In this document: piece after piece, positions 8,953 through 17,491 of the stretch | Numbering within the stretch: the first letter of the stretch is position 1 | Layout: every line of letters starts with the position of its first letter | Assembly (NCBI GenBank): GCA_001544655.2 | Contig: FCOD02000003.1 | Location: 1-64,000 of the forward strand | Direction: 5' to 3' | Length of the DNA: 64,000 nt | DNA from: Caballeronia turbans | GTDB taxonomy: Bacteria; Pseudomonadota; Gammaproteobacteria; Burkholderiales; Burkholderiaceae | Made by a program: the position numbers and the translations under genes | The notes under the pieces: model-generated | Told to the model about the DNA's origin: nothing | What the model saw: the letters and a program-made list of their open reading frames with translations, nothing else | The model's database searches: none

Positions 8953-10242
8953 ATGAGCAGGTCGGCGAAGCGTGCATCGAACCCTACGGCTCGCGTCGCT
9001 ATGACGTTCGCGCGCCGCACGCTGCGCGCTCTGGCCGGCGTGTCGCTGTTCATGAGCGTCGCGGCGGGCGCGCTTGCGCAGCAGAGCGACGGCCCGATCG
9101 TCATCCCCGGCAACGCCGAGACCAATCCGGCCGCGGCGGCCGACATGGCGAAGAACCTGAATGCGCCCGTTTCGCGTGCCGCGGTTCCCGTCGCGGCGCC
9201 CGCCGCACCCGAAATCGCGCGTTCGAGCGGCTATCGCGCCGCGACGAAAGCCGCCGACGCCGCGATGCGCAACGCCGCGCTCGAACTGGACGCCCGCGCC
9301 GACGCCGCCGACGACTCGATGAACGACGCGAGCGGCATGATCGTCATTCCCGGACCGGGCGAGGCGAAGCCCGCGCGCACGCCGGTCGCGGCTCCCGCGC
9401 TCGCGAGAGCGCCCGCCGCATCGGTTTCGGTTTCGCGCGATGTGATGCCCGTTGTCGTGACACGCGACGATGGCGTCGCCCGCGGCGCGAATTCAAAGCC
9501 TGTCGCGGCGAGTCCCGCGACGCCCGTCGGCGCCGCTTCGCCGATGCGACGCGTGAGCTTCAATCCGTCGACCGCGGCAGCAGCCGCGCCCGCCGCCGCA
9601 TCGCCGCAAGCGCCCGCCGCGATGCAGGACGGCGAATCGATCCGCGTCGCCGCGTTCAACTTTCTGCAGCAGCAGGCGGCCGGCTTGCCGGGCAAGGTCG
9701 AGATCACCGTCACGCCCGTTTTCCCGCGCGGCCTCGCCGCCTGCTCCGCGCTCGATCCGTTCATGCCGACCGGCGCGCGCCTCTGGGGCCGCATGACCGT
9801 CGGCGTGCGCTGCGTCGGCGAGCGCCCGTGGACACTCTATGTGCAGGCGCGGGTGTCGATCAACGCGACCTTCTATACAGCGGCGCGCGCAATCGCGCCA
9901 GGCGAGGTGCTGGGCAACGCCGATCTCGTCGCCCGCGAAGGCGACATCACCGCGATGCCGCAGGCCATCGTCACCGATCCGGCGCAGGCTGTCGGCGCGG
10001 TCGCGCTGTCGCGCGTGCCCGCAGGCCTGCCGCTGCGCACGGACATGCTGCGCGCGGCAAGCTCGGTCGCCATCGGCCAGAACGTGCACGTCGTCGCCGG
10101 CGGCTCCGGGTTTTCGATTTCGGCCGAAGGCACCGCGATGAACAACGCGGCGCCCGGCCAGCAAGTGCGCGTGAAAACGGCCGGCGGTCAGATCATCACC
10201 GGCATCGTGAAGGACAGTCAGACGGTGGAAATCGCCCTCTGA
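8953..10242 (+). CDS. flgA: P-ring assembly chaperone FlgA, with long N-terminal extension
   Basis: FlgA is the periplasmic chaperone for FlgI. The protein is 429 aa from the ATG at 8953 (ribosome site GGAGAAAG); a TTG at 8917 is less likely. A signal peptide ends near AGALAQQ. The conserved FlgA part, including the SAF domain, occupies roughly residues 235-429 and ends VKTAGGQIITGIVKDSQTVEIAL-like. Between them lies an Ala/Pro-rich extension of about 190 residues, which makes the protein nearly twice the usual 220 aa. The extension holds two copies of IVIPG followed by an acidic residue (residues 49 and 130). It is transcribed divergently from flgB. Confidence 0.93.
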   Translation: MSRSAKRASNPTARVAMTFARRTLRALAGVSLFMSVAAGALAQQSDGPIVIPGNAETNPAAAADMAKNLNAPVSRAAVPVAAPAAPEIARSSGYRAATKAADAAMRNAALELDARADAADDSMNDASGMIVIPGPGEAKPARTPVAAPALARAPAASVSVSRDVMPVVVTRDDGVARGANSKPVAASPATPVGAASPMRRVSFNPSTAAAAAPAAASPQAPAAMQDGESIRVAAFNFLQQQAAGLPGKVEITVTPVFPRGLAACSALDPFMPTGARLWGRMTVGVRCVGERPWTLYVQARVSINATFYTAARAIAPGEVLGNADLVAREGDITAMPQAIVTDPAQAVGAVALSRVPAGLPLRTDMLRAASSVAIGQNVHVVAGGSGFSISAEGTAMNNAAPGQQVRVKTAGGQIITGIVKDSQTVEIAL

Positions 10243-10292
10243 AGCGGGCTATGTTCGGTTCCCCACGTTTGTTTCATTTTGTTGCAAATGCG

Positions 10293-10320
10293 CTGAATGC
10301 CCGCCAGACAAGGCGTTCAG
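10293..10320 (+). terminator. Hairpin after flgA, possible weak terminator
   Basis: CTGAATGCC at 10293-10301 pairs with GGCGTTCAG at 10312-10320 (9 bp with one G-T pair). There is no T-run, so termination strength is doubtful. It separates flgA from the flgM promoter. Confidence 0.3.
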
Positions 10321-10364
10321 GGCGATGAGCGCGCCGAACGGCAGTTGGCAGTCCCCCGGCAGGG

Positions 10365-10392
10365 TAAAGTTTTCAAGCACCCTCGCCGATAA
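10365..10392 (+). promoter_or_regulatory. Sigma-28 (FliA) promoter for flgM
   Basis: TAAAGTTT and GCCGATAA both match the FliA consensus perfectly. The spacer is 12 bases, one more than ideal. It lies 20 bp before the flgM ATG. FliA-driven flgM is the classic feedback loop: the anti-sigma factor is made late and exported through the finished hook. Confidence 0.8.
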
Positions 10393-10412
10393 AGGACTCA
10401 ACACGTTCGGGA

Positions 10413-10748
10413 ATGGACATCGTGAAAATCGAATCGAATAGCAACACCACTCTGGCAGGCCTTCAAGACAACCTGCAGCGCGCGTCGCAAAACGACGCGA
10501 AGGGCGCCGCTGGCACCGTGCAGCAATCGGGCACGGGCACGGCGACGAATTCGACGGTGAGCTTGTCGCCGCTGTCGACGGACCTGCGCGCATCGAACGG
10601 CTCGGACATCGACACGGCGAAAGTCGAGTCGATCAAGGCCGCGATCCGCGACGGCAGCCTGAAGATGGACACGAGCAAGATCGCCGACGGCATTCTGAGC
10701 ACCGCCCGCGACCTGCTGCAAACGAGAACCCCGCCGACCGGCGGCTGA
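10413..10748 (+). CDS. flgM: Anti-sigma-28 factor FlgM
   Basis: FlgM binds FliA and blocks late flagellar transcription until it is exported through the completed hook-basal body. The protein is 111 aa. The N terminus is flexible and Ser/Thr/Asn-rich. The C-terminal half carries the FliA-binding helices: DTAKVESIKAAIRDGSLKMD and KIADGILSTARDLL. It has its own sigma-28 promoter and is followed by flgN after 98 bp. Confidence 0.95.
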   Translation: MDIVKIESNSNTTLAGLQDNLQRASQNDAKGAAGTVQQSGTGTATNSTVSLSPLSTDLRASNGSDIDTAKVESIKAAIRDGSLKMDTSKIADGILSTARDLLQTRTPPTGG

Positions 10749-10846
10749 ACGTAGTGACCCTTGCGCGTCTGTGCGAAACAGGCGCGCGGCGGCGAGCGGC
10801 GTTCTTGCACCGGCGGCTTTTGTGAAACCGCTATTCGAGCGATGCA

Positions 10847-11281
10847 ATGAGAGACGCCCTGCTTGCCACTGTCACGGAAGAAGTCGCCGCTGTTCAGGCT
10901 TTCGAATCCCTCCTCGTCGATGAGGAAAAGGCGCTGATCGCCGCGCAGCCGCTTCCGGCGCTGCCTGAAATCATCGAGAACAAGACCGCGCTCACCGAGC
11001 GCATCTCCGCACTCGAAAAGGCGCGCGACGAGCAGTTGAAGGCGCTCGGTTTTCCCGGCGGCTTCGTCGGCATGGAAGCCGCCGCCGCGGACGACAGCGC
11101 GATCGCCGCGCAATGGGCGCTGCTCACCGCCGCCGCTCGACGCGCAAAACAGGGCAACAACAACAACGGCGTGCTGATCCGCACGCGCATGGAATACAAC
11201 CGCAAGGCGCTCGCCGCCTTGCAGGTCGCGCCGTCGAAGAGCGGTTTCTACGGCCCGGATGGCCGCGTGCCCGGCGCCTGA
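10847..11281 (+). CDS. flgN: Flagellar export chaperone FlgN
   Basis: FlgN is the cytoplasmic chaperone for the hook-filament junction proteins FlgK and FlgL. The protein is 144 aa and largely helical, with heptad-like stretches (KAALTERISALEKARDEQLK-type) and a conserved C terminus containing RRAKQGNNNNGVLIRTRMEY. It follows flgM, as in most beta- and gamma-proteobacteria. Confidence 0.9.
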   Translation: MRDALLATVTEEVAAVQAFESLLVDEEKALIAAQPLPALPEIIENKTALTERISALEKARDEQLKALGFPGGFVGMEAAAADDSAIAAQWALLTAAARRAKQGNNNNGVLIRTRMEYNRKALAALQVAPSKSGFYGPDGRVPGA

Positions 11282-11307
11282 CCGCCGCTTTTTTTCGCTT
11301 TGCCGAA

Positions 11308-11346
11308 CGGCGCGTGCTTCCCGCGAGGCACGCGCCGCTTTCGTTT
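11308..11346 (+). terminator. Probable terminator after flgN
   Basis: CGGCGCGTGC (11308-11317) and GCACGCGCCG (11328-11337) form a 10-bp stem with a 10-base loop, followed by a pyrimidine-rich CTTTCGTTT tail. It would separate flgMN from flhBA. Confidence 0.5.
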
Positions 11347-11494
11347 CCCGCGCTTTCATCTAGCGAATAACCCCCTTTTCCCCGGCTTTATCCGCCGATG
11401 GCCGCTCGACGCCTTCCGCAATAATCGCTTTCATCAAAAAGCGGCTTCGCGCCGCTCGCACGTGCAAACGATGGAAGCAACGGAGTAAGGCCCG

Positions 11495-12703
11495 GTGGCA
11501 GAAGAAAGCGATCTCGAAAAAACCGAATCAGCCACTCCCAAGCGCCTGGAAAAGGCGCGGGAGGAAGGCCAGGTTGCGCGTTCGCGGGAACTCGCGTCGT
11601 TCGCTCTCCTTTCGGCGGGATTTTTCGGCGTGTGGGGTTTGTCGGGAGCAATGAGCCAGCATTTGCAGTCGATCCTGCGCGGCGCGTTCACCTTCGATCA
11701 CGCGACCGTGCTCGACTCGCGCCAGATGATGATCGGCGCGGCAAACGCGAGCAAGGAAGGTCTGTTCGCGGTGCTGCCGGTTCTGCTGCTGACGGCTTTC
11801 GCCGCGCTCGCCGCGCCGATGGCCCTCGGCGGCTGGCTCATCACGACGAAGCCGCTTGCGCCGAACTTCGGGCGCCTGAATCCGGTCAGCGGCCTCGGCA
11901 AGATCTTTTCGATGCAAGGGCCGGTTCAGCTCGGCATGTCGGTATTGAAGACGATCGTCGTCGGCGGCATGGCGGGCTCGGCGATATGGAGCCGCAAGGC
12001 CGAAGTGCTCGGCCTGCTGACGAAGCCGCTCGATCTCGCGCTCGCCGACGCGATGCACCTGATCTTCGTGTGCTGCGGCATGGCGATCGGCGGGCTCTTT
12101 CTCGTCGCGGCCATCGACGTGCCGTACCAGCTCTACTCGCACGCGAAGAAGCTGCGCATGAGCAAGGAAGAAGTGAAGCGCGAGCACAAGGAAAACGAAG
12201 GCGATCCGCACATCAAGGGCAAGATTCGCGCACAGCAGCGCGCGGCCGCCCGCCGCCGCATGATGCAGGCGATTCCGACCGCCGATGTGATCGTCACGAA
12301 CCCGACGCACTTCGCCGTCGCGCTGAAGTACACGGACGGCCAGATGCGCGCGCCGAAAGTCGTCGCGAAGGGCGTGAATCTGGTCGCGGCGCGCATCCGC
12401 GAACTGGGCCGCGAGCACAACGTGCCGCTGCTCGAAGCGCCGCCGCTCGCGCGTGCGCTGTATCACAACGTCGAGATCAATCGCGAGATTCCGGGCGCGC
12501 TCTATGGCGCGGTCGCGCAGGTGCTGGCGTGGGTCTATCAGCTCAAGCGCTACAAGGAAGATGGCGGCATCGCGCCGGACGAACCGTCCGATCTCGACGT
12601 GCCGAAGGAACTCGACAAAGGCGGCGTAACCGACGCCGAGGCCGAACAGGAAGCCGCAGAGGCCCTGGCCGGCGACAACACTGACAAGGGAGCCGCCGCA
12701 TGA
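11495..12703 (+). CDS. flhB: Flagellar export switch protein FlhB
   Basis: FlhB is the inner-membrane export-gate protein that switches secretion from hook to filament substrates. The protein is 402 aa. It starts with GTG after a GGAG-type ribosome site; the N terminus (AEESDLEKTESATPKRLEKA) is conserved. Four membrane segments lie between about residues 35 and 215. The autocleavage site NPTH is at 269-272 and intact. The C terminus is extended and acidic, as in Burkholderia. It overlaps flhA by 4 bp. The usual chemotaxis genes (cheZ and others) are not next to it here. Confidence 0.96.
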   Translation: MAEESDLEKTESATPKRLEKAREEGQVARSRELASFALLSAGFFGVWGLSGAMSQHLQSILRGAFTFDHATVLDSRQMMIGAANASKEGLFAVLPVLLLTAFAALAAPMALGGWLITTKPLAPNFGRLNPVSGLGKIFSMQGPVQLGMSVLKTIVVGGMAGSAIWSRKAEVLGLLTKPLDLALADAMHLIFVCCGMAIGGLFLVAAIDVPYQLYSHAKKLRMSKEEVKREHKENEGDPHIKGKIRAQQRAAARRRMMQAIPTADVIVTNPTHFAVALKYTDGQMRAPKVVAKGVNLVAARIRELGREHNVPLLEAPPLARALYHNVEINREIPGALYGAVAQVLAWVYQLKRYKEDGGIAPDEPSDLDVPKELDKGGVTDAEAEQEAAEALAGDNTDKGAAA

Positions 12704-14808
12704 ACGCGCGCGCTGGATTTTTCGCCAAACGGCCCGACGCGCTGGGGTCGCAGAACCTTCGGGCGCTCGCCGGCCCGATCCTGATCTGCATGATTTTGGG
12801 CATGATGATTCTGCCCTTGCCGGCGTTCCTGCTCGACCTGCTGTTCACCTTCAACATCGCGCTGGCGGTGATGGTGCTGCTCGTCAGCATGTACACGCAA
12901 AAGCCGCTCGACTTCGCGGCATTCCCGAGCGTGCTGCTGTTCTCGACGCTGCTGCGGCTGTCGCTGAACGTCGCGTCGACGCGTATCGTGCTGCTCGAAG
13001 GCCACACCGGCCCCGACGCCGCGGGCCAGGTGATCGAATCGTTCGGGCACTTTCTCGTCGGCGGAAACTTCGCGGTCGGTATCGTCGTGTTCGTGATCCT
13101 GATGATCATCAACTTCATGGTGATCACGAAGGGCGCGGGGCGTATCGCGGAAGTGGGCGCGCGCTTCACCCTCGACGCGATGCCCGGCAAGCAGATGGCC
13201 ATCGACGCCGACCTGAACGCAGGCCTCATCAACGAGGAAACCGCGAAGAAGCGCCGGCAAGGCGTGGCGCAGGAAGCCGAGTTCTACGGCTCGATGGATG
13301 GTGCGAGCAAGTTCGTGCGCGGCGATGCGATCGCCGGTCTTCTGATCATGGTGATCAACGTGGTGGGCGGGCTGATCGTCGGCATGCTTCAGCACGACAT
13401 GGACTTCGCGCACGCGGCGACCAACTACACGCTGCTGACCATCGGCGACGGCCTCGTCGCGCAGATTCCGTCGCTCATCATCTCGACGGCGGCGGGCGTG
13501 ATCGTGTCGCGTGTCGCGACGGAAGAGGACATCGGCACGCAGCTTACCGGCCAGTTGTTCCAGAATCCGCGCGTGCTGATGATCACGGGCGTGATCATTG
13601 GCGTCATGGGATTGATTCCGGGCATGCCGCACTTCGCGTTCATGCTGCTCGGCGGCGGTCTCATCTACGCCGCGCGCTCGATGAACAAGCGCGCCGAGGC
13701 GAAGAAGAAAGCGAGCGCCGTCACCGATGTCACGCCGCTCGCGGCAAGCGCCGCAGCCGCGTCGGCGGAGAATGCGGAGGCGAGCTGGGAGGATGTATCG
13801 CTCATCGATCCGCTCGGGCTGGAAGTGGGGTATCGGCTGATTCCGCTCGTCGATCGCAACAGCGACGGCGAGTTGCTCAAGCGTATCAAGGGAATTCGCA
13901 AGAAGTTCGCGCAGGAAATCGGCTTTCTGCCGCCGGTCATTCACATTCGCGACAATCTCGAACTTCGGCCGAATGGCTATCGCATTGCGCTGAAGGGCGT
14001 CGAGGTCGGTGTCGGCGAAGCCTTCCCGGGCCAGTGGCTCGCGATCAATCCGGGTCAGGTATCGGCTGCCCTGCCGGGCGCGCAGACGCAGGATCCGGCA
14101 TTCGGCCTGCCGGCGGTGTGGATCGACACGAATCTGCGCGAGCAGGCTCAGGTGTACGGCTACACGGTCGTCGATGCGAGCACGGTCGTCGCGACGCATT
14201 TGAATCATCTCGTGGTAACGCATGCGGCCGAGTTGCTCGGGCGACAGGAAGTGCAGGCGCTGCTGGAGCGCATCGGCAAGGACACGCCGTCGCTCACGGA
14301 CGATCTGGTGCCGAAGGTGCTGTCGCTCACGACGCTGCAGAAGGTGTTGCAGAATCTGCTCGACGAAAGTGTGCCGATCCGCGACATGCGCACGATTCTC
14401 GACGCGTTGCAGGAGCATGCGCCGCGCATGTCCGATCCATACGATCTCACGGCGGCGGTGCGTCTCGCGCTGGGCCGCGCGATCACGCAGCAGTGGTATC
14501 CGGGCACCGACGATCTACAGGTGATGGGCCTCGATCCGACGCTGGAACGGGTGTTGTCGCAGGCTTTGTCGACGGGGACCAATCCCGGGCTCGAGCCGGG
14601 CCTCGCACAGACGCTGATGAACTCGACGCAGAACGCGATCATGCGTCAGCAGAATCTGGGATTGCCGCCGGTGTTGCTCGTGCAGCACTCGCTGCGCGCG
14701 ATGCTGGCGAGGTTTCTGCGCAGGAGCCTGCCGCAGTTGAAGGTGCTGTCTTATGCCGAGGTGCCGGATACCAGGAATGTGAAGGTGGTGAATTTGATCG
14801 GGGCGTGA
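12700..14808 (+). CDS. flhA: Flagellar export gate protein FlhA
   Basis: FlhA is the large export-gate component of the flagellar type III apparatus. The protein is 702 aa, normal for the family. About eight membrane helices fill residues 15-310, with the FHIPEP signature region near NVASTRIVLLEGH. The rest is the cytoplasmic substrate- and chaperone-docking domain. The start overlaps the flhB stop as ATGA. In related bacteria flhF usually follows, but here a hairpin and the convergent sdaA follow; flhF lies 16 kb away on the other strand. Confidence 0.97.
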   Translation: MNARAGFFAKRPDALGSQNLRALAGPILICMILGMMILPLPAFLLDLLFTFNIALAVMVLLVSMYTQKPLDFAAFPSVLLFSTLLRLSLNVASTRIVLLEGHTGPDAAGQVIESFGHFLVGGNFAVGIVVFVILMIINFMVITKGAGRIAEVGARFTLDAMPGKQMAIDADLNAGLINEETAKKRRQGVAQEAEFYGSMDGASKFVRGDAIAGLLIMVINVVGGLIVGMLQHDMDFAHAATNYTLLTIGDGLVAQIPSLIISTAAGVIVSRVATEEDIGTQLTGQLFQNPRVLMITGVIIGVMGLIPGMPHFAFMLLGGGLIYAARSMNKRAEAKKKASAVTDVTPLAASAAAASAENAEASWEDVSLIDPLGLEVGYRLIPLVDRNSDGELLKRIKGIRKKFAQEIGFLPPVIHIRDNLELRPNGYRIALKGVEVGVGEAFPGQWLAINPGQVSAALPGAQTQDPAFGLPAVWIDTNLREQAQVYGYTVVDASTVVATHLNHLVVTHAAELLGRQEVQALLERIGKDTPSLTDDLVPKVLSLTTLQKVLQNLLDESVPIRDMRTILDALQEHAPRMSDPYDLTAAVRLALGRAITQQWYPGTDDLQVMGLDPTLERVLSQALSTGTNPGLEPGLAQTLMNSTQNAIMRQQNLGLPPVLLVQHSLRAMLARFLRRSLPQLKVLSYAEVPDTRNVKVVNLIGA

Positions 14809-14826
14809 GCTTGCGTCTCGCTGTGA

Positions 14827-14852
14827 GCGTGGACAGGCCGTCCACGCCTTTG
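14827..14852 (+). terminator. Hairpin after flhA
   Basis: GCGTGGAC (14827-14834) and GTCCACGC (14840-14847) form a perfect 8-bp stem with loop AGGCC, followed by CTTT. It lies 18 bp after the flhA stop and abuts the sdaA stop codon, so it could end flhA transcription. The T-run is short. Confidence 0.5.
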
Positions 14853-14853
14853 C

Positions 14854-16242
14854 TCAACACTCCACAATATTCACCGCCAACCCACCGCGCGAAGTTTCCT
14901 TGTATTTGGTCTTCATATCCGCGCCGGTCTCCCGCATCGTCTTGATGACCGAATCGAGCGAAACGTAATGCGACCCGTCCCCGCGCATCGCCATGCGCGC
15001 GGCGTTGACGGCTTTCACGGAACCCATCGCATTGCGCTCGATGCACGGAATCTGCACCATCCCGCCGACCGGATCGCACGTCAGCCCGAGGTTATGCTCC
15101 ATCCCGATCTCGGCTGCGTTCTCCACCTGCGCCGGTGTTCCACCTTGCACCGCGGCCAGCGCGCCCGCCGCCATCGAACAGGCGACGCCGACTTCCCCCT
15201 GACATCCGACTTCCGCGCCCGAGATGGAAGCATTCATCTTGTACAGAATGCCGATCGCGGCCGCCGTCAGCAGAAAATCGATGACGCCCTGCGTGTTCGA
15301 CCCCGGCACGAATCGGTCGTAGTAATGCAGCACCGCCGGAATGATCCCCGCCGCGCCGTTGGTCGGCGCCGTGACGACGCGTCCACCGATCGCGTTCTCT
15401 TCATTCACCGCGATCGCGTAGAGATTGATCCAGTCGATCATTGAAAGCGGATCGCGCAAGGCCTGCTCCGGTTTGCCCGCCAGCGCCTTGTACAACTGCG
15501 GCGCGCGCCGCTTCACCTGAAACGGTCCCGGCAAGTGCCCTTCCGCATCCGGATTGCCGATACCGCAGCCGCGCGCGACGCAATCCTGCATCACGTCCCA
15601 GATGCGCAAAAGGCCCGTGCGAATCTCGTCCTCGCTGCGCCAGACGCGCTCGTTTTCCCACATCAACTGCGCGATCGACTTGCCCGATTCAGCGCACATC
15701 TTCATCAGCTCGTCGCCGGTATGGAACGGATACGGCAACTGCTCGTGCGCCGTCAGCACCGCCGTGTTCGCCGCGCCTGCCGTCACGACGAATCCGCCGC
15801 CCACCGACAGGTACGTCGCTTCGCGCAGCAACGCGCCGTCCGCATCGAACGCGTAGAGCTTCATGCCGTTCGGATGCTCCGGCAGCGCCTGCCGATAGAA
15901 CGCGATGTTTTCCTTGATCGTGAACGGAATCTTGCGCTTGTTGAGCAACGCGAGCGTCTTCGACGCACGCACCGCTTCGAGTCGCGGAACGATGCTCGAA
16001 GCATCGACGGTATCGGGCGCATCCCCCATCAGGCCGAGCATCACGCCGCGGTCCGTGCCGTGGCCCTTGCCCGTCGCGCCGAGCGAGCCGTACAACTCGC
16101 ATTTCACCGATGCGGTCGGTTCCAGCAGCCCGTCGCGCTCGAGCCCCTGCGCGAACATTAATGCTGCGCGCATCGGTCCGACAGTGTGCGAGCTCGAAGG
16201 TCCGATGCCGACTTTGAAGAGGTCGAATACGCTGACTGCCAT
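14854..16242 (-). CDS. sdaA: L-serine ammonia-lyase SdaA
   Basis: This is an iron-sulfur L-serine dehydratase that converts L-serine to pyruvate and ammonia. The protein is 462 aa, the single-chain type with the beta domain first ([20 protein letters not shown]) and the alpha domain after it. Cysteines for the 4Fe-4S cluster include those in [15 protein letters not shown] and [15 protein letters not shown] ribosome site precedes the ATG. It lies 21 bp after the lyase-like gene and is the distal gene of the gcvT-gcvH-gcvP direction. This makes sense metabolically, because serine is made from glycine and the one-carbon units released by GcvPHT. Confidence 0.95.
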   Translation of the reverse strand: MAVSVFDLFKVGIGPSSSHTVGPMRAALMFAQGLERDGLLEPTASVKCELYGSLGATGKGHGTDRGVMLGLMGDAPDTVDASSIVPRLEAVRASKTLALLNKRKIPFTIKENIAFYRQALPEHPNGMKLYAFDADGALLREATYLSVGGGFVVTAGAANTAVLTAHEQLPYPFHTGDELMKMCAESGKSIAQLMWENERVWRSEDEIRTGLLRIWDVMQDCVARGCGIGNPDAEGHLPGPFQVKRRAPQLYKALAGKPEQALRDPLSMIDWINLYAIAVNEENAIGGRVVTAPTNGAAGIIPAVLHYYDRFVPGSNTQGVIDFLLTAAAIGILYKMNASISGAEVGCQGEVGVACSMAAGALAAVQGGTPAQVENAAEIGMEHNLGLTCDPVGGMVQIPCIERNAMGSVKAVNAARMAMRGDGSHYVSLDSVIKTMRETGADMKTKYKETSRGGLAVNIVEC

Positions 16243-16263
16243 GACTGCTCCTGCGTGTAAGAG

Positions 16264-17367
16264 TTAGCGCGCCGGCAGCGGCAGACACACCGCGAGCCAG
16301 GCGGGCGGGGTCGGTGCAAGCCGCAGCGCGACCGGCGCGTAGCGGCCGTCAAGCCGCGCCGCCAGATGAAAGAGTTCCGCCGCGTTCTTCGGATCCCACT
16401 GACCCGAGAAACCCGGCAAGCCCGCCTCGCGACGCTTGGCGTCGAACGGCACGGACGACTTCACGAATTCATCGTGCGTCTTCGTGCCGAGCGCGTAGGG
16501 CGTGAGCCAGTTGAGCGCCTCGGCGAGCGTCGCGCCCGACTGCGCGCGCTCCGGCAGCCAGTTGCGGTTGTGCCGCCGCGCGGCGAGCGCCGCCGTCACG
16601 AGCGGCTGAAGATCGTACGTCACGTAGCGAAGCGCATCGCGTTCGGCGAAATCGACCGTCGATCCGTCCGGCGCGATGTTGTCGCCGATATGCTCGACGA
16701 AAAGCCGCTGCGCCGCATTGATGAGCTTGCGGTCGTCGATGGTGAACGCGCCCATCGCCACCAGCTTCACGCGATGGCTCTGCCAGTTGTTCCGGTAATT
16801 GCCGGTGAGCGGCCGGGGCTGCTTGTCCATGTCGGCGATGTAGCCGTTCACCATTTTCGTGATGAACGCGTTCGCCGCGTTGCGCGTCTTGACCGGCAAG
16901 GCGCTCGCCGTGAGGTCGTACGCCAGGATCAACGATTCGAAGTTCGTCTCGTCGATCGGATTGAAGCTCGGCTGATAGGTCGTCGTCCACGCGAACAGGA
17001 AACGGTCGACGAGCCGCAGATAGCGCTCGTCGCCGGTCGCGCGCCACGCGAGTGCGGCATCGCGCATGAGGCCGAGGTCTTTCTCCGCTTCGACGCTCTC
17101 GTCGTAGATGCCCTCGTGCGGCAGCGTGCCTTCGGTGTGCAGCTTCGCGCGCGCCTTCGGCTGATCGTTCACGTGCGATTGCACCATCTTCACCAGCGCC
17201 TTCACACCGGGATCGGCATTGGTGCGTTCGCTCGTCTGCATCGCGGGCGCGGCGCAGAAATTCATCGCGGCCTGCGCGGACGACGCGGCGACGAGCAGCG
17301 CGCCGAGCATCGCTCGCGCCGCGCGCGCGCGGATCGTCCCTTTCACCTCTCGCACCTTGAACGCCAT
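16264..17367 (-). CDS. Secreted alginate lyase family protein
   Basis: The protein is 367 aa and resembles the alginate_lyase (PL5-like) alpha/alpha-toroid family. I see a signal peptide (ends ASSAQA), many helix-forming segments and a candidate active-site cluster NNWQSHR near residues 195-201. Family members cleave uronic-acid polymers by beta-elimination in the periplasm or outside the cell. The real substrate cannot be read from the sequence. The ATG at 17367 has an AGGGAG ribosome site; the frame extends upstream to 17445 without one. It sits between gcvP (124 bp) and sdaA (21 bp) with no obvious metabolic link to either. Confidence 0.75.
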   Translation of the reverse strand: MAFKVREVKGTIRARAARAMLGALLVAASSAQAAMNFCAAPAMQTSERTNADPGVKALVKMVQSHVNDQPKARAKLHTEGTLPHEGIYDESVEAEKDLGLMRDAALAWRATGDERYLRLVDRFLFAWTTTYQPSFNPIDETNFESLILAYDLTASALPVKTRNAANAFITKMVNGYIADMDKQPRPLTGNYRNNWQSHRVKLVAMGAFTIDDRKLINAAQRLFVEHIGDNIAPDGSTVDFAERDALRYVTYDLQPLVTAALAARRHNRNWLPERAQSGATLAEALNWLTPYALGTKTHDEFVKSSVPFDAKRREAGLPGFSGQWDPKNAAELFHLAARLDGRYAPVALRLAPTPPAWLAVCLPLPAR

Positions 17368-17491
17368 GTGAACTCCCTGGTTTGGCTTTTTGGTCCGGGG
17401 TGAGATGTTAGCTGTTCTGGAACGCGCCGCAAAACCGCCCGACAATGCTTGACGCTTCCGGGCGGCGCCCTCTCAGGTCCTTCGCGATGCC

